Source of the DNA: an uncultured Ferrovum sp.
GTDB lineage: Bacteria; Pseudomonadota; Gammaproteobacteria; Burkholderiales; Ferrovaceae
DNA: 64,000 nucleotides
Direction of reading: 5' to 3'
Assembly: GCA_903905585.1 (NCBI GenBank)
Contig: CAIVHB010000161.1
Coordinates: 1 to 64,000 of the forward strand
Shown here: positions 13,521 to 23,727 of the stretch, one piece after another
Numbering within the stretch: the stretch's first letter is position 1
How the letters are laid out: each line of letters starts with the position of its first letter
Notes under the pieces: model-generated
The model's database searches: none
Told to the model about the DNA's origin: nothing
Seen by the model: only the letters and a program-made list of their open reading frames with translations
Made by a program: the position numbers and the translations under genes

Positions 13521-14713
13521 ATCCGCGTCTAGAATTATTGCAGCCCTACCCTTTTGAGCGCCTGCGAGCGCTTCTCAAGGGTTGCCAAGCCCCCTCTGAA
13601 CTTAAAGCCATTCAACTGTCTATTGGGGAACCACGCCATCCATCACCCGGGTTTGTTCGTCAAGCGCTATGCGATAACTTGGATGGTTTATCCAACTATC
13701 CTGCCACTATTGGCCGTGAAGACCTACGACAGACCCTATGCCAATGGCTGGTTTCGCGCTTTCGTTTGACTGCGCTTGATCCCGCAACTCAGGTCATCCC
13801 TACCTTGGGAAGCCGTGAAGCACTATTTTCATTGGCGCAAGCAGTGTTAGACCCCACCGACGAAAATGCTCTAGTCCTGTGCCCCAATCCCTTTTATCAA
13901 ATTTATGAAGGCGCGGCTTTACTAGGTGGTGCCAAACCTTGGTTCATTAACGCCAACCCCGAGCAAGGATATAAACTGCCGTGGAAGTCGGTACCTGACG
14001 AGGTCTGGACGCGCGTTCGTATGGTGTATACCTGCTCACCAGGCAACCCAACCGGCGTAGTGATGACCCTGGACGAATGGCGTTATTTATTTGAACAATC
14101 TGACCGCTATGGATTTGTAATTGCTGCGGATGAATGCTATTGCGAGATTTATAGCGATGCAGCATACCCTCCTCTGGGTGCCCTTGAAGCAGCTCACCAA
14201 TTAGGACGCAGAGACTTCAGTCGCTTAATCGTTTTAGGGAGCTTATCAAAGCGCTCTAACCTCCCAGGATTACGCTCTGGATATGCGGCAGGGGATGCAG
14301 AAATCATGCGCCGCTTTACCTTATACCGCACGTATCACGGCAGTGCCATGAGCCCTTCAGTTCAATTGGCTAGCCTTGCAGCATGGCAAGATGAAATTCA
14401 CGTGATTGATAATCGCCGCCAGTACCGTGAGAAATTCATCACATTTCGCGATATTCTGGCGGATGTTTTGCCGCTTGAGATTCCCCCTGCAGGCTTTTAT
14501 TACTGGGCAAGAACACCTATTGATGATCAAGCGTTTGTGCAGAAACTGTTCTCCGAGCAGCACCTTACGGTGCTACCAGGTAGTCTTCTTGCTCGAGATG
14601 CACATGGCACAAACCCGGGACGCAATCATGTTCGCATCGCGCTTGTTGGTTCATTAGAAGAAACCTGTGAAGCCGCAGAACGCATCAAAACTTGCTTAAT
14701 AAACCTCAGATAA
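13517..14713 (+). CDS. dapC: Succinyldiaminopimelate transaminase DapC
   Basis: Fold-type I PLP aminotransferase (398 residues) that makes N-succinyl-LL-diaminopimelate with glutamate as amino donor. The family hallmarks are seen: [13 protein letters not shown] at the N-terminus, CSPGNPTG, an aspartate in [11 protein letters not shown], and the PLP lysine in [17 protein letters not shown]. It is followed by dapD after 68 bases and shares a strand with dapE, so the assignment to DapC over generic aspartate aminotransferases rests on both sequence and context. It overlaps queF by four bases. Confidence 0.92.
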   Translation: MNPRLELLQPYPFERLRALLKGCQAPSELKAIQLSIGEPRHPSPGFVRQALCDNLDGLSNYPATIGREDLRQTLCQWLVSRFRLTALDPATQVIPTLGSREALFSLAQAVLDPTDENALVLCPNPFYQIYEGAALLGGAKPWFINANPEQGYKLPWKSVPDEVWTRVRMVYTCSPGNPTGVVMTLDEWRYLFEQSDRYGFVIAADECYCEIYSDAAYPPLGALEAAHQLGRRDFSRLIVLGSLSKRSNLPGLRSGYAAGDAEIMRRFTLYRTYHGSAMSPSVQLASLAAWQDEIHVIDNRRQYREKFITFRDILADVLPLEIPPAGFYYWARTPIDDQAFVQKLFSEQHLTVLPGSLLARDAHGTNPGRNHVRIALVGSLEETCEAAERIKTCLINLR

Positions 14714-14781
14714 AAAAATGTATTCCATTCACTCGTTAACGCCACTCATTTAAATAGCGCACTCGAAAAGGACCCCAGCAC

Positions 14782-15603
14782 ATGACTAATATTCAAACCA
14801 CCATTGATGAAGCATTTGAACATCGCCAAGACTTTTCACCCTCAAATGCCCCAACGGATTTAGTCAACGCGATCGAAACAGTGATCGCAGGATTAGATAC
14901 AGGCACGTTACGCGTTGCTGAAAAAATCAATGGCGAATGGCATACCCACCAATGGATCAAGAAGGCAGTGCTGCTCTCCTTTCGTCTGCGTGACAACGGT
15001 TTAATGGAAGGTGGCGAGACCCGATATTGGGACAAAGTAGAGAGTAAGTTTGCGCGCTACAGCGATGCAGACTTCAAAGCAGGCGGCTTTCGTGTCGTTC
15101 CTCCCGCCGCAGCGCGTCGCGGTGCCTTTATTGCCCGCAATGCTGTTCTTATGCCCTCTTATGTCAACATTGGGGCCTATGTAGATGAAGGGACCATGGT
15201 CGACACTTGGGCGACGGTGGGTTCCTGCGCGCAGATCGGAAAGAACGTACATTTGTCGGGCGGAGTAGGTATCGGCGGCGTTCTAGAGCCCGTCCAAGCA
15301 AACCCCACCATCATTGAAGACAACTGTTTTATTGGTGCCCGCTCTGAAGTTGTGGAGGGCGTCATCGTTGGAGAAGGTTCAGTCATTTCAATGGGGGTAT
15401 ACATAGGCGTCAGTACCAAGATCTATGACCGCGAAACCGGTACCGTGACCTATGGCCATATACCTCCTGGATCGGTGGTGGTGTCGGGTAACTTACCGGC
15501 AGCTGATGGAAGCCATAGTCTTTACTGCGCCGTCATCGTAAAAAAAGTGGATGCTAAAACCCGCGCCAAAACCAGCATTAATGAGCTATTACGAGGCGAC
15601 TAA
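14782..15603 (+). CDS. dapD: Tetrahydrodipicolinate N-succinyltransferase DapD
   Basis: Transfers succinyl from succinyl-CoA to tetrahydrodipicolinate, committing it to the succinylase lysine/mDAP route. The 273-residue length equals that of the E. coli enzyme. An N-terminal helical domain is followed by a left-handed beta-helix built of hexapeptide repeats (about residues 105-225: [35 protein letters not shown]) and a short C-terminal domain. The gene follows dapC and precedes, across an inserted reverse gene, dapE. Confidence 0.97.
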   Translation: MTNIQTTIDEAFEHRQDFSPSNAPTDLVNAIETVIAGLDTGTLRVAEKINGEWHTHQWIKKAVLLSFRLRDNGLMEGGETRYWDKVESKFARYSDADFKAGGFRVVPPAAARRGAFIARNAVLMPSYVNIGAYVDEGTMVDTWATVGSCAQIGKNVHLSGGVGIGGVLEPVQANPTIIEDNCFIGARSEVVEGVIVGEGSVISMGVYIGVSTKIYDRETGTVTYGHIPPGSVVVSGNLPAADGSHSLYCAVIVKKVDAKTRAKTSINELLRGD

Positions 15604-15607
15604 AGTT

Positions 15608-15643
15608 GGCTGGGCTTTCAGCCTATCAAGGCAATCGATAGGC
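15608..15643. terminator. Overlapping inverted repeats between dapD and the quinoprotein gene
   Basis: Two mutually exclusive hairpins can form in the 3' junction of the convergent genes: GGCTG/CAGCC (15608-15612 with 15619-15623) and GCCTATC/GATAGGC (15621-15627 with 15637-15643). Neither is followed by a clear T-run. A role in ending transcripts from both sides is plausible but weakly supported. Confidence 0.35.
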
Positions 15644-17365
15644 CCTGAGCACTGAATGGGTGGGACGATCGTTATAGAAAGGGGCGCCAAATAACTTGGC
15701 ATAAGCCGGATGGCGCCGAACGTCCCAACCCGACACTGCAATAATGAATTGGTGTCCGTCTGCTTCATAGCTCATTACACCGCCGGCATATCCACTTTGC
15801 TGGCTATCCTTCCATAGTTTAAGCCCTGTCCCTGCATTGAAGGCTTGCAAGCTTCCTCGACCATCCGCAACAAACACAAGATCCCCTGATGTAGCCAAGA
15901 TACTTGCCAGCGGGGGTTCAGGAAAATCTACTGTCCATACCTTAGATCCTGTCAGAGGGTCACGGGCATCAAGGTGCCCACGGGCCCGCTCATTCTGAGG
16001 TGGTATAGGCGTAACTTTGCCGCCTAGATAAGCGTGCTGTGCAGAAAAATCAGGGTGAGCAGGATCATCCAATGAAACATCCATACACCATTCCGCAGCA
16101 ACCTTATAAATTAAACCCGTCTTTGGACTATAAGCACCTGGCAGCCCAGGAAAAGCGCCATCCACCAAGGGGCACAATCCTTTTTGTTCACCTGCATTAA
16201 AGTCTTTTCGGTCTTTCAAGGCACCTGTCACCCGATCAATTCCACTTACAAAATTGCTATTTTTACTCGCCTGCCAAACCCGCAATAAACGCAAATCAGA
16301 TCCGTAAACAAAAACATAACCTGTACGATTAGGATGCACGATATAGCGAATACCCTTTCGTTCAATCAGTAATGACTCACTTTGAGCGCTATCGAGTACC
16401 CAATTTTCGTGAGGCAATTCCTGATGCCAAAAACGGATTTCTCCACTCATCGGATCAATGCCTAAAAGCCCACCAGAATAAAGATTATCGCCTGGACGCA
16501 CACCATGCGTTTTGAAACTCGAACCCGCGTTATCAAACAAGGGGTAAGGACTTCCCGTGCCCCAGTATAGGGTTCCGCTTCGCTCGTCATAGGCCCCGGG
16601 CATGGCGGCCGCAACGCCTGAGGCTGTTATTTGCGGAACAGAAGAATTGGGTACGGTCCATGTATCAAGTGCATTCCATCTTGCCTGCGACCCACCAGTT
16701 TTAGGCCCACCCACTAAATCTAAACGCCATACCTCTGCTCCGTTTTTAATGTTTAGCCCCAATAGTTCACCATGTTCGCTATTTGATGGGGTAGTTCCAA
16801 CAATAAGTCGATCCTGCACAATCAACGGCGGCCCATTCAGGCTGCTCTTCCGCGTACCTTTGGGCCAAAGACGAACATCCCACCGAACCCCCCCATTGTT
16901 GAGATTAAAGGCGATGACTCTCCCGCCTGCCCCAGCAAAAAACAGGATGCCCCGATCAATCGCTAATCCACGGCACCCCGAATTGATGAGCGCGCTGGAT
17001 TCGCCCGTCTCAGCGACTTTGGTGTGCCATCTCACTTTTCCAGTCGCCCCATCCAAAACCCAGATTTGATCAGCTTCAGCGCAGTAGGCAAGGAGTCCCC
17101 CAGCCGCAACCGGAAAGCTTGTTAGCGCTTCGGTCACATTCTCTGGTTCATGCAACCAAGCGGTTCGCAAGCGCGAAACGTTGTTTGAATTAATTTCATT
17201 GAGTGCGCTGAAATGCCATCCCGAAAGACCACCGTGAATATTTAACCAATCCTGAGTCCCAGCGAACGAATAAAGGGGGATCCATAGAGCGAGGATTAAA
17301 GCAATCCTTGCGCAACTCATTGACTTTTGCAGCCAATTGCGAAGTGATAGGAAAAAAGAAGTCAT
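15626..17365 (-). CDS. Secreted PQQ-type beta-propeller protein (quinoprotein dehydrogenase-like)
   Basis: Resembles pyrroloquinoline-quinone alcohol dehydrogenases. A signal peptide (CARIALILALWIPLYSFAG) precedes a propeller with recurrent PQQ-repeat motifs of the form D-x-x-T-G-x-x-x-W, such as DGATGKVRW, DPLTGSKVW and NAGTGLKLW. The segment YWGTGSPYP...GDNLYS...PHENWVLDS aligns with the active-site region of methanol/alcohol dehydrogenases (GTGNP and PHDEWD). At those positions the usual Asn is Ser and the usual catalytic Asp is Val, so classical activity is doubtful. No cytochrome c domain (CxxCH) is present. The start is uncertain: TTG 17416, ATG 17365 and ATG 17320 are all possible and none has a good Shine-Dalgarno. 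It is oriented opposite to the dap genes that flank it. Substrate unknown. Confidence 0.75.
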   Translation of the reverse strand: MTSFFLSLRNWLQKSMSCARIALILALWIPLYSFAGTQDWLNIHGGLSGWHFSALNEINSNNVSRLRTAWLHEPENVTEALTSFPVAAGGLLAYCAEADQIWVLDGATGKVRWHTKVAETGESSALINSGCRGLAIDRGILFFAGAGGRVIAFNLNNGGVRWDVRLWPKGTRKSSLNGPPLIVQDRLIVGTTPSNSEHGELLGLNIKNGAEVWRLDLVGGPKTGGSQARWNALDTWTVPNSSVPQITASGVAAAMPGAYDERSGTLYWGTGSPYPLFDNAGSSFKTHGVRPGDNLYSGGLLGIDPMSGEIRFWHQELPHENWVLDSAQSESLLIERKGIRYIVHPNRTGYVFVYGSDLRLLRVWQASKNSNFVSGIDRVTGALKDRKDFNAGEQKGLCPLVDGAFPGLPGAYSPKTGLIYKVAAEWCMDVSLDDPAHPDFSAQHAYLGGKVTPIPPQNERARGHLDARDPLTGSKVWTVDFPEPPLASILATSGDLVFVADGRGSLQAFNAGTGLKLWKDSQQSGYAGGVMSYEADGHQFIIAVSGWDVRRHPAYAKLFGAPFYNDRPTHSVLRAYRLP

Positions 17366-17440
17366 GATAAGCATCAAGTTACAGAGAGAATGCAATAGCA
17401 GCAACCCATGATACAAATGAATCCACTACAATCTTAGGCT

Positions 17441-18613
17441 ATGACTTTCTATCACCCCACCGTTGAGTTCGCGATGGAGTTGCTTCGTCGCCCCTCTGTC
17501 ACCCCTGAAGACTGTGGGTGTCAAGATTTAATTGCCGAGCGTCTTAAGCCACTTGGTTTTATAGCTGAAACTATCGAGGCCGCCGGGGTAAAAAATCTCT
17601 GGCTACGCAGAGGAAACCAAGCCCCTTTGCTCGTCTTTGCTGGTCACACTGATGTTGTTCCAACTGGCCCGGAGTCAGCCTGGCTTAGCCCTCCTTTTGA
17701 GCCCACCATCAAAGATGGCTTGTTATTTGGGCGCGGAAGCGCAGACATGAAGTCTTCCTTGGCTGCTTTTGTAGTGGCAATTGAAGAAACGCTGCATGAA
17801 CAACCTCATTTACCTGGTTCCATTGCTTTGCTTCTGACATCAGACGAAGAAGGACCTGCGCGCGATGGAACTGTTCGCGTGGTTGAGAAATTGCAGGCCC
17901 GCCATGAAACGATGGACTATTGCCTAGTGGGTGAACCCACCTGTGTAAGCCGCTTGGGTGACACGATCAAGAATGGGCGACGCGGCTCTTTAAGCGGAAG
18001 ACTGACGGTGAGGGGCATACAAGGTCACGTAGCGTATCCTCATCTTGCTCGCAACCCCATTCATGACATGGCGCCAGCTTTAACTGAATTGGCCTGTACA
18101 CAGTGGGGTGAAGCAAATCAGGATTTTCCTGCCACCACCTTTCAGGTATCGAATATTCATGGCGGAACTGGGGCAGGAAATGTGATCCCCGGTACGGTAG
18201 AACTACTATTCAATTTTCGTTATTCCACTTCTAGCCCCGCAGAGCAACTGCAAACGCGGGCCACAGAAATTCTAAAGCGCCACGGCCTAGAATTCGATTT
18301 AGATTGGGATCATGGTGCCCAGCCTTTCTTAACAGCACGCGGTGAACTAGTGGATGCCTTGCGAGATAGTATTCGCACTGTTACAGGTTTGAAGGCTGAA
18401 GTTTCAACCACGGGTGGAACCTCCGATGGTCGTTTCATCTCGCGCTGGTGTCGTGAGGTAGTAGAGTTCGGCCCCATCAACGCAAGCATCCATCAAATTA
18501 ATGAACATGTCCGCGTGGAAGACTTAGCACCTCTGACTGAAATTTATGCGGGACTCATAGAGCGATTATTAGGCGAACCCTTCCATGACGAAGGGGAAGA
18601 CAATGAAAAGTGA
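17441..18613 (+). CDS. dapE: Succinyl-diaminopimelate desuccinylase DapE
   Basis: Dinuclear zinc hydrolase that releases succinate to give LL-diaminopimelate, the last succinylase step of the route started by DapD and DapC. The M20 motifs are intact: [11 protein letters not shown] (His69, Asp71), [10 protein letters not shown] (metal-bridging Asp102), TSDEEGPA (catalytic Glu plus ligand Glu) and VGEPT. Length 390 residues. The 3' end overlaps prmB by 11 bases. A TACAAT hexamer lies only eight bases before the ATG; if it is a promoter, the transcript would be nearly leaderless. Confidence 0.97.
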   Translation: MTFYHPTVEFAMELLRRPSVTPEDCGCQDLIAERLKPLGFIAETIEAAGVKNLWLRRGNQAPLLVFAGHTDVVPTGPESAWLSPPFEPTIKDGLLFGRGSADMKSSLAAFVVAIEETLHEQPHLPGSIALLLTSDEEGPARDGTVRVVEKLQARHETMDYCLVGEPTCVSRLGDTIKNGRRGSLSGRLTVRGIQGHVAYPHLARNPIHDMAPALTELACTQWGEANQDFPATTFQVSNIHGGTGAGNVIPGTVELLFNFRYSTSSPAEQLQTRATEILKRHGLEFDLDWDHGAQPFLTARGELVDALRDSIRTVTGLKAEVSTTGGTSDGRFISRWCREVVEFGPINASIHQINEHVRVEDLAPLTEIYAGLIERLLGEPFHDEGEDNEK

Positions 18614-19508
18614 AGATCTAATTTGGTCAGAAGCCCTAGATAACCTCAATACGCCTAGAGATTTCATTCGCTTTGGTTCGACTCGATTCATGCGAGCGGG
18701 ATTATTTTTTGGTCACGGTTTTCCCGACGCCTTAAGCGAGTGTCGCTATCTTGTAGCATTTTCATTGCAACTCGCTGTGAACCAAGCTGATCATTGGCTA
18801 GATGCCAAACTCACTAAATTTGAATGTGAACAGGTACTTGACTTACTCAAGCTACGCTGTGAAAGTCGTCAGCCTGCAGCCTACTTAACCGGCGAAGCTT
18901 GGTTAGCAGGATTTCGCTTCCGCGTTGATCCTCGAACCATTGTGCCCCGCTCGTTAATTGGCGAACTACTCGAAGACGAAGCGTTGACCCCATGGATGGA
19001 TATCTCAACAACGCAGCGCATCGCCGACATTTGTACCGGAGGCGCTTCTCTTGCAATCTTGCTCGCTCTTCTCGCACCAGATGCTGAAGTCGATGCCGTA
19101 GATCTTTCCTCAGATGCACTAGAAGTCGCAGAACTGAATGTAGCGGATTACCATATGCAATCTCGGGTGCATTTGTTGCATGGCGACTTAATGAGTCCTT
19201 TAAACGGCAAGTATGATTTAATCGTCTCAAACCCACCGTATGTCGATGCTAAAGCAATGGCTCATCTGCCTGACGAGTATCGCAATGAACCAAGGATGTC
19301 ACTTGAAAGCGGTAAAGATGGTTTAGATCACTCCCGAGCTTTAATTGCTGGCGCAAAAGACCATCTTAATGAAGACGGCATCCTGATGGTAGAAATAGGC
19401 CATCAGCGCGCCCTATTAGAACTTTCCTACCCAGACCTTCCCTTTACTTGGCTCGAGTCGCGGGACGGGGGGACTTATGTTTTTGTCCTCCGCCAGCAGG
19501 ACTTGTAG
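18603..19508 (+). CDS. prmB: 50S ribosomal protein L3 glutamine methyltransferase PrmB
   Basis: SAM-dependent enzyme that methylates a glutamine of ribosomal protein L3. The 301-residue protein has the class I methyltransferase SAM motif ([16 protein letters not shown], about residues 141-156) and the catalytic SNPPYVD motif. The following [18 protein letters not shown] is PrmB-like and distinguishes it from PrmC. ATG at 18603 is preceded by AGGGGA at seven bases and is preferred over an in-frame ATG at 18585. It overlaps dapE by 11 bases and its 3' end overlaps the convergent rluB by 65 bases. Confidence 0.94.
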   Translation: MKSEDLIWSEALDNLNTPRDFIRFGSTRFMRAGLFFGHGFPDALSECRYLVAFSLQLAVNQADHWLDAKLTKFECEQVLDLLKLRCESRQPAAYLTGEAWLAGFRFRVDPRTIVPRSLIGELLEDEALTPWMDISTTQRIADICTGGASLAILLALLAPDAEVDAVDLSSDALEVAELNVADYHMQSRVHLLHGDLMSPLNGKYDLIVSNPPYVDAKAMAHLPDEYRNEPRMSLESGKDGLDHSRALIAGAKDHLNEDGILMVEIGHQRALLELSYPDLPFTWLESRDGGTYVFVLRQQDL

Positions 19509-20259
19509 GTTTGATCAGCCCGGCCCACTGCATCACGCGCGTAGTTTCAGTCACATCGAGTTCTATTGTTTGACCGCGTTTTAAGCGGGGAGGCAAAGCA
19601 ATGATCCCAAAGCGAACACGCATTAAACGACTAACAGTAAAGCCCATCGCCTCAAACATCCGTCGTACCTCACGATTACGCCCTTCGCGCAAAATCACCT
19701 CATACCAGTGATTAGCCCCCTCACCCCCGCGATCTTCAATACGTTCAAACCAAGCAGGTCCGTCCTCCAACATAATCTCGCGCGTAGAGGCCACCATCTG
19801 TTCTTCGGTCAACTCACCTAAGACACGCACCGCATACTCGCGCTCCACTTCAAAGCGCGGGTGAGCAATCTGGTTAGCCAGTTCACCGCTGGTGGTAAAA
19901 ACGAGCAAGCCACTGGTATTAAAGTCCAGTCGGCCAATCGCTATCCAACGCTGCCCCCGCAGTCTAGGCAGCTTATGAAACACACTGGGACGTCCTTCTG
20001 GATCATCGCGGCTCACGATTTCACCTTCCGGCTTGTGATACAGCAATACGCGGGGTAGCTTGACCTCTTCAGGGGCTTGCACACGCAAACGCCGATTACC
20101 CGTCTGAATAAGATCGTTCTCCTGCACACGGGTGCCCGGCATAGCCACAATACCATTCACCATCACCGCGCCAGCCTCTACCAAAGCATCCATTTCACGT
20201 CGCGAACCCATACCTGAGTCGGCCATAAATTTCTGCAATCGTATGCCTTCATTCACCAT
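19444..20259 (-). CDS. rluB: 23S rRNA pseudouridine synthase, RluB type
   Basis: RsuA/RluB/E/F family enzyme that isomerises a uridine of 23S rRNA (U2605 in E. coli). An N-terminal S4 RNA-binding domain (about residues 6-65) is followed by the catalytic domain, with the catalytic aspartate in GRLDFNTSGLLVFT and the family motif REGRNREVRRMFEA. The C-terminal tail is basic and ends inside the prmB 3' end on the other strand. ATG 20259, with GAAGAG seven bases upstream, is preferred; ATG 20274 is five codons longer. Both overlap the scpB end, in keeping with the scpA-scpB-rluB order common in Proteobacteria. Confidence 0.93.
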   Translation of the reverse strand: MVNEGIRLQKFMADSGMGSRREMDALVEAGAVMVNGIVAMPGTRVQENDLIQTGNRRLRVQAPEEVKLPRVLLYHKPEGEIVSRDDPEGRPSVFHKLPRLRGQRWIAIGRLDFNTSGLLVFTTSGELANQIAHPRFEVEREYAVRVLGELTEEQMVASTREIMLEDGPAWFERIEDRGGEGANHWYEVILREGRNREVRRMFEAMGFTVSRLMRVRFGIIALPPRLKRGQTIELDVTETTRVMQWAGLIKPTSPAGGGQKHKSPRPATRAK

Positions 20260-20995
20260 ATAGGGACTCTTCATTCATCGTGTTTTCCGATTGATGTGGG
20301 ATAGAGTCGGTCTCTTCAGCTTTTGATGGCTCTGCAACAGATTCTGTTTCTAAGGAGCCTAGAGCGTCTTCTAAAACAGGGAACGATTGAGGATCAGCTT
20401 CGAGATCGGCTAGGGGTGGCAGTTCTTGTAAGGAGCGTAAACCTAAATCATCAAGCATGCGGCGTGTCGTTCCAAATAATTCAGGGCGACCTGGCACTTC
20501 CCGATGGCCAATCACATCAATCCATCCTCTCGCTTCTAATGCACGCAAGATTTGGGTAGAGACAGCCACGCCTCGAATGTCTTCAATATCGCCTCTTGTA
20601 ACAGGCTGACGATAGGCAATGATGGCTAAGGTTTCCATCACTGCGCGCGAATATCTTGGAGGGCGTTCGGGATGCAGTCTGGCAAGCCTGGCTTGAACAT
20701 CAGGGCGTGTTTGAAAGCGCCAACCAGACGCCACCTGTACGAGAATCAAACCACGATCATTCCAAGTCTCGCGCAATTCATCCAGTAAACGTCGCAATAC
20801 CTCTGAGGGTATTTCTTCATCGAAGAGTTTCCGCAACTGACTAGCACCTAATGGCTCTTGTGCAGCAAGCAGAGCCCCCTCAATCAAGCGAAGTGCTTGT
20901 TTGAGATCGATGACTGGGGCTGCGGCATCGCTTGAGGGGATCAACGATTCGGCATGGTCTTGATCTAAAGACAAATCAGTTTCGGTTGTACTCAT
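20249..20995 (-). CDS. scpB: Segregation and condensation protein ScpB
   Basis: Subunit of the SMC-ScpAB condensin; as a dimer of winged-helix domains it binds ScpA. The 248-residue protein has a divergent acidic N-terminus, then the ScpB core (about 28-200) with GWRFQTRPD, YSRAVMETLAIIAYRQPVTRGDIE and the GRPELFGTT motif. The acidic, serine-rich C-terminal tail (about 200-248) is probably disordered. Four-base overlap with scpA (ATGA) implies co-translation. Confidence 0.95.
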   Translation of the reverse strand: MSTTETDLSLDQDHAESLIPSSDAAAPVIDLKQALRLIEGALLAAQEPLGASQLRKLFDEEIPSEVLRRLLDELRETWNDRGLILVQVASGWRFQTRPDVQARLARLHPERPPRYSRAVMETLAIIAYRQPVTRGDIEDIRGVAVSTQILRALEARGWIDVIGHREVPGRPELFGTTRRMLDDLGLRSLQELPPLADLEADPQSFPVLEDALGSLETESVAEPSKAEETDSIPHQSENTMNEESLYGE

Positions 20996-21828
20996 GTTTT
21001 TTCAGCTAAACGAACATAAATGGGTGCGAAGACTTGATCCTGCATGAATTGCACCAACCCTTCTTTCACTAACTCTAAAAGGGCTACGAAATGCACCACA
21101 ACAATAGGCACAGTAGCCGTTTTTTCAAATAATTCTATGAACTCAATAAACTGATGATCCGAGAGTTTTCGCAGAATAATGGTCATGTGCTCGCGTACCG
21201 AAAGCTGCTCACGGGTAATTTGATGATGTCTATTCATGCGCGCACGCGCCAGCACGGCGTACCAAGCATCTCTCAACTCATCAGGATCAACCTCTGGCAG
21301 TCTAGGAGAAAGGTCTTGAATGATCTCAGCCGCTGCAGGTTGAAAATCACGATTTAGACGAGGAATCGTATCCATGGCACGAGCAGCGAGTTTGATTCGC
21401 TCGTATTCCAAAAGGCGCCGCATCAATTCTGCGCGAGGATCTTCACCATCCTCATCCCGCACCGAAGGTGGGCGGGGTAAGAGCATGCGCGCTTTGATTT
21501 CAATCATCACAGCAGCCATCACTAAGTATTCAGCAGCCAACTCCAACCGCACAGTCCGCATTGCCTCCACATAAACCATGTACTGTCGGGTGAGTTCGGC
21601 CATCGGAATATCAAGGATATCCAACGCATTTTTGCGAATCAGGTAAAGCAGTAAATCCAGTGGCCCTTCAAAGCTCTCGAGGAAGATTTCGAGCGCCTCA
21701 GGCGGGATATATAAATCCGTAGGGAGTTCAAGTAAAGGCTGCCCTCGAATCAGCGCCAAGCGAGGCGGTGTGGGATTTTCTAACGGTTCAGACGTCATGG
21801 CGACCTCATTGGTCAGCGCCGCGCTCAC
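20992..21828 (-). CDS. scpA: Segregation and condensation protein ScpA (kleisin)
   Basis: Kleisin that links the SMC heads and recruits ScpB. 278 residues. After a variable leader, the core begins with FEGPLDLLLYLIRKNALDILDIPMAELTRQY, the ScpA hallmark, and includes MAAVMIEIKARMLLP (about residues 104-118); the C-terminal winged helix follows. ATG 21828 overlaps the trpS stop by four bases; an internal ATG at 21798 is possible. The SMC partner is encoded at 9446-13012, unlinked to this operon. Confidence 0.95.
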   Translation of the reverse strand: MSAALTNEVAMTSEPLENPTPPRLALIRGQPLLELPTDLYIPPEALEIFLESFEGPLDLLLYLIRKNALDILDIPMAELTRQYMVYVEAMRTVRLELAAEYLVMAAVMIEIKARMLLPRPPSVRDEDGEDPRAELMRRLLEYERIKLAARAMDTIPRLNRDFQPAAAEIIQDLSPRLPEVDPDELRDAWYAVLARARMNRHHQITREQLSVREHMTIILRKLSDHQFIEFIELFEKTATVPIVVVHFVALLELVKEGLVQFMQDQVFAPIYVRLAEKT

Positions 21829-23027
21829 GAGTAGCTCAAGCCCATAGCATCACGTACATCGCGCATCGTATCTTGCGCCAGTTTTCGGGCACGCTCACAA
21901 CCATCCGCAAGCACATTACGTACTGCTGTCGGATCTTCTTGCAACATCAAAGCCCGTTCCCGAATAGGAGCCAGTTCTTTCAGCATAGCGTCCACCACTG
22001 GTTGTTTACAATCTAAGCAACCAATACCTGCAGTGGTGCATCCCTCACGCACCCAGCGGCGCGTATCGTCATCGCTATAAATCTCATGCATAGACCAAAC
22101 CGGGCAAAGCGCAGGATCACCCGGATCGGTCCGCCTTATTCGCGCAGGATCAGTGGGCATGGTGCGTACTTTACGTGTGATTTGCTCAGGATCTTCGCGC
22201 AAGGAAATAGTATTACCATAGGACTTCGACATTTTCTGACCATCCAAACCTTGAAGGCGTGAGGCCTCAGTAAGTTTGGCATGGGGTTCAACCAAGATCA
22301 TCTTGCCTGATCCTTCCAGATAACCAAATACACGCTCACGATCTGCAACCGTAAGATTTTGGCTATCCGCCAGTAAAGCTCTTGCGGCCTCAAGTGCCTC
22401 TTCATCACCTTGTTCTGTGTAGCGATTACGCAGATCCATATAGAGTTTGGCTTTCTTGTTACCCAAACGTTTGACTGCCATCTGAGCCTTTTCCTCAAAG
22501 CCGGGCTCACGGCCATAAAGATGATTGAAACGTCGCGCAATTTCGCGGGTAATTTCTATGTGAGGTACCTGATCTTCTCCCACAGGTACCAAGTTTGAAC
22601 GGTATATCAAAATATCTGCGGCCTGCAGCAAGGGATAGCCCAAAAAACCGTAAGTCGATAAATCTCGATCTGACAGTTTTTCTTGTTGATCTTTATAGCT
22701 GGGCATTCGCTCTAGCCAGCCTAGCGGAGTCATCATCGAGAGCAAGAGATGTAATTCAGCGTGCTCAGGCACTTTAGACTGAATAAACAGTGTTGCTTGA
22801 TTGGGATCAACACCCACTGCAAGCCAATCAATCACCATGTCCCAAATACTCTGCTCAATCATTTGAGGATCATCGTAGTGTGTGGTGAGCGCATGCCAAT
22901 CAGCAACCATAAATAGGCACTCATGCTCATGCTGCAAATGAATCCAATTCTTAAGCACACCATAATAGTGGCCAAGGTGAAGCGCGCCCGTAGGGCGCAT
23001 GCCGGAAAGAACCCGATCAGGATACAT
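21825..23027 (-). CDS. trpS: Tryptophanyl-tRNA synthetase
   Basis: Class I synthetase that charges tRNA-Trp. The HIGH-type motif is LHLGHY near residue 15 and the KMSKS motif is intact (GQKMSKSYGN). The 400-residue length and the extra C-terminal segment with GCLDCKQPV are typical of the longer betaproteobacterial TrpS. The frame extends upstream to 23078, but ATG 23027 gives the family N-terminus MYPDRVLSGMRPTG and is chosen; the longer start would overlap the M50 gene by 14 bases. It lies in the middle of the rnm-yciO-M50-trpS-scpA-scpB-rluB series. Confidence 0.96.
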   Translation of the reverse strand: MYPDRVLSGMRPTGALHLGHYYGVLKNWIHLQHEHECLFMVADWHALTTHYDDPQMIEQSIWDMVIDWLAVGVDPNQATLFIQSKVPEHAELHLLLSMMTPLGWLERMPSYKDQQEKLSDRDLSTYGFLGYPLLQAADILIYRSNLVPVGEDQVPHIEITREIARRFNHLYGREPGFEEKAQMAVKRLGNKKAKLYMDLRNRYTEQGDEEALEAARALLADSQNLTVADRERVFGYLEGSGKMILVEPHAKLTEASRLQGLDGQKMSKSYGNTISLREDPEQITRKVRTMPTDPARIRRTDPGDPALCPVWSMHEIYSDDDTRRWVREGCTTAGIGCLDCKQPVVDAMLKELAPIRERALMLQEDPTAVRNVLADGCERARKLAQDTMRDVRDAMGLSYS

Positions 23028-23064
23028 AACGAATGACGACTCCAAATTCAATAAAATATTATTG

Positions 23065-23727
23065 TTATAGACCAACAATCAATGCGGCAAGATACAAAGT
23101 AGCGTAAAGCAATGGCCGCATCAAACTCTCTAATAAGTTACCAGAGAGAGCCAGAAGTAAAATAATGATCATGCTATAACGTTCTAAACCCTCTAACTGT
23201 AATGCCCAGCGCACAGGCAAAGTACTCAACAGAATGCGCCCGCCATCCAAAGGTGGGATAGGCAAGAGATTAAATACCATCAAAATGGCATTGATCTGCA
23301 TCCCAGCTTCGGCCATTTGCTCAGCATACAGTGCGACGGGGCCTACTTCAGAGACCGATACCCAACGCAGCAGAATCGCCCATAAGAGCAACATCACAAA
23401 ATTGGAAGCGGGCCCTGCTGCAGCCACCCAAGCCATGCTGCTTCGTTTATTTCTGAGACGACGAACATCAATGGGAACAGGTTTTGCCCAACCAATGAGC
23501 GTTAGGGGTGTATGGGTGATTCGACTGAATACAAACAAAGCAAAAGGCACTGCCAGAGTGCCAATCGGATCCACATGTTTAATAGGGTTAAGGGTAATAC
23601 GCCCCATCATGCGCGCAGTGGGATCCCCCAACATATTGGCCACGTATCCATGCGCAGCCTCATGCAGAGTGATAGCAAAAATCACCGGAATAGCAACCAT
23701 TAAGATATCGATTAAAATTTCAATCAT
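23065..23727 (-). CDS. Site-2 protease family (M50) membrane metalloprotease
   Basis: Polytopic membrane protein of 220 residues with an intramembrane zinc protease signature: HEAAH near residue 22 and the distal aspartate in NLLPIPPLDGGRIL. Five or so hydrophobic segments are visible. There is no PDZ or CBS domain, so this is the minimal form found beside trpS and scpA in many bacteria. Its substrate is unknown; the context with YciO and TrpS does not reveal it. Overlaps yciO by four bases. Confidence 0.9.
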   Translation of the reverse strand: MIEILIDILMVAIPVIFAITLHEAAHGYVANMLGDPTARMMGRITLNPIKHVDPIGTLAVPFALFVFSRITHTPLTLIGWAKPVPIDVRRLRNKRSSMAWVAAAGPASNFVMLLLWAILLRWVSVSEVGPVALYAEQMAEAGMQINAILMVFNLLPIPPLDGGRILLSTLPVRWALQLEGLERYSMIIILLLALSGNLLESLMRPLLYATLYLAALIVGL

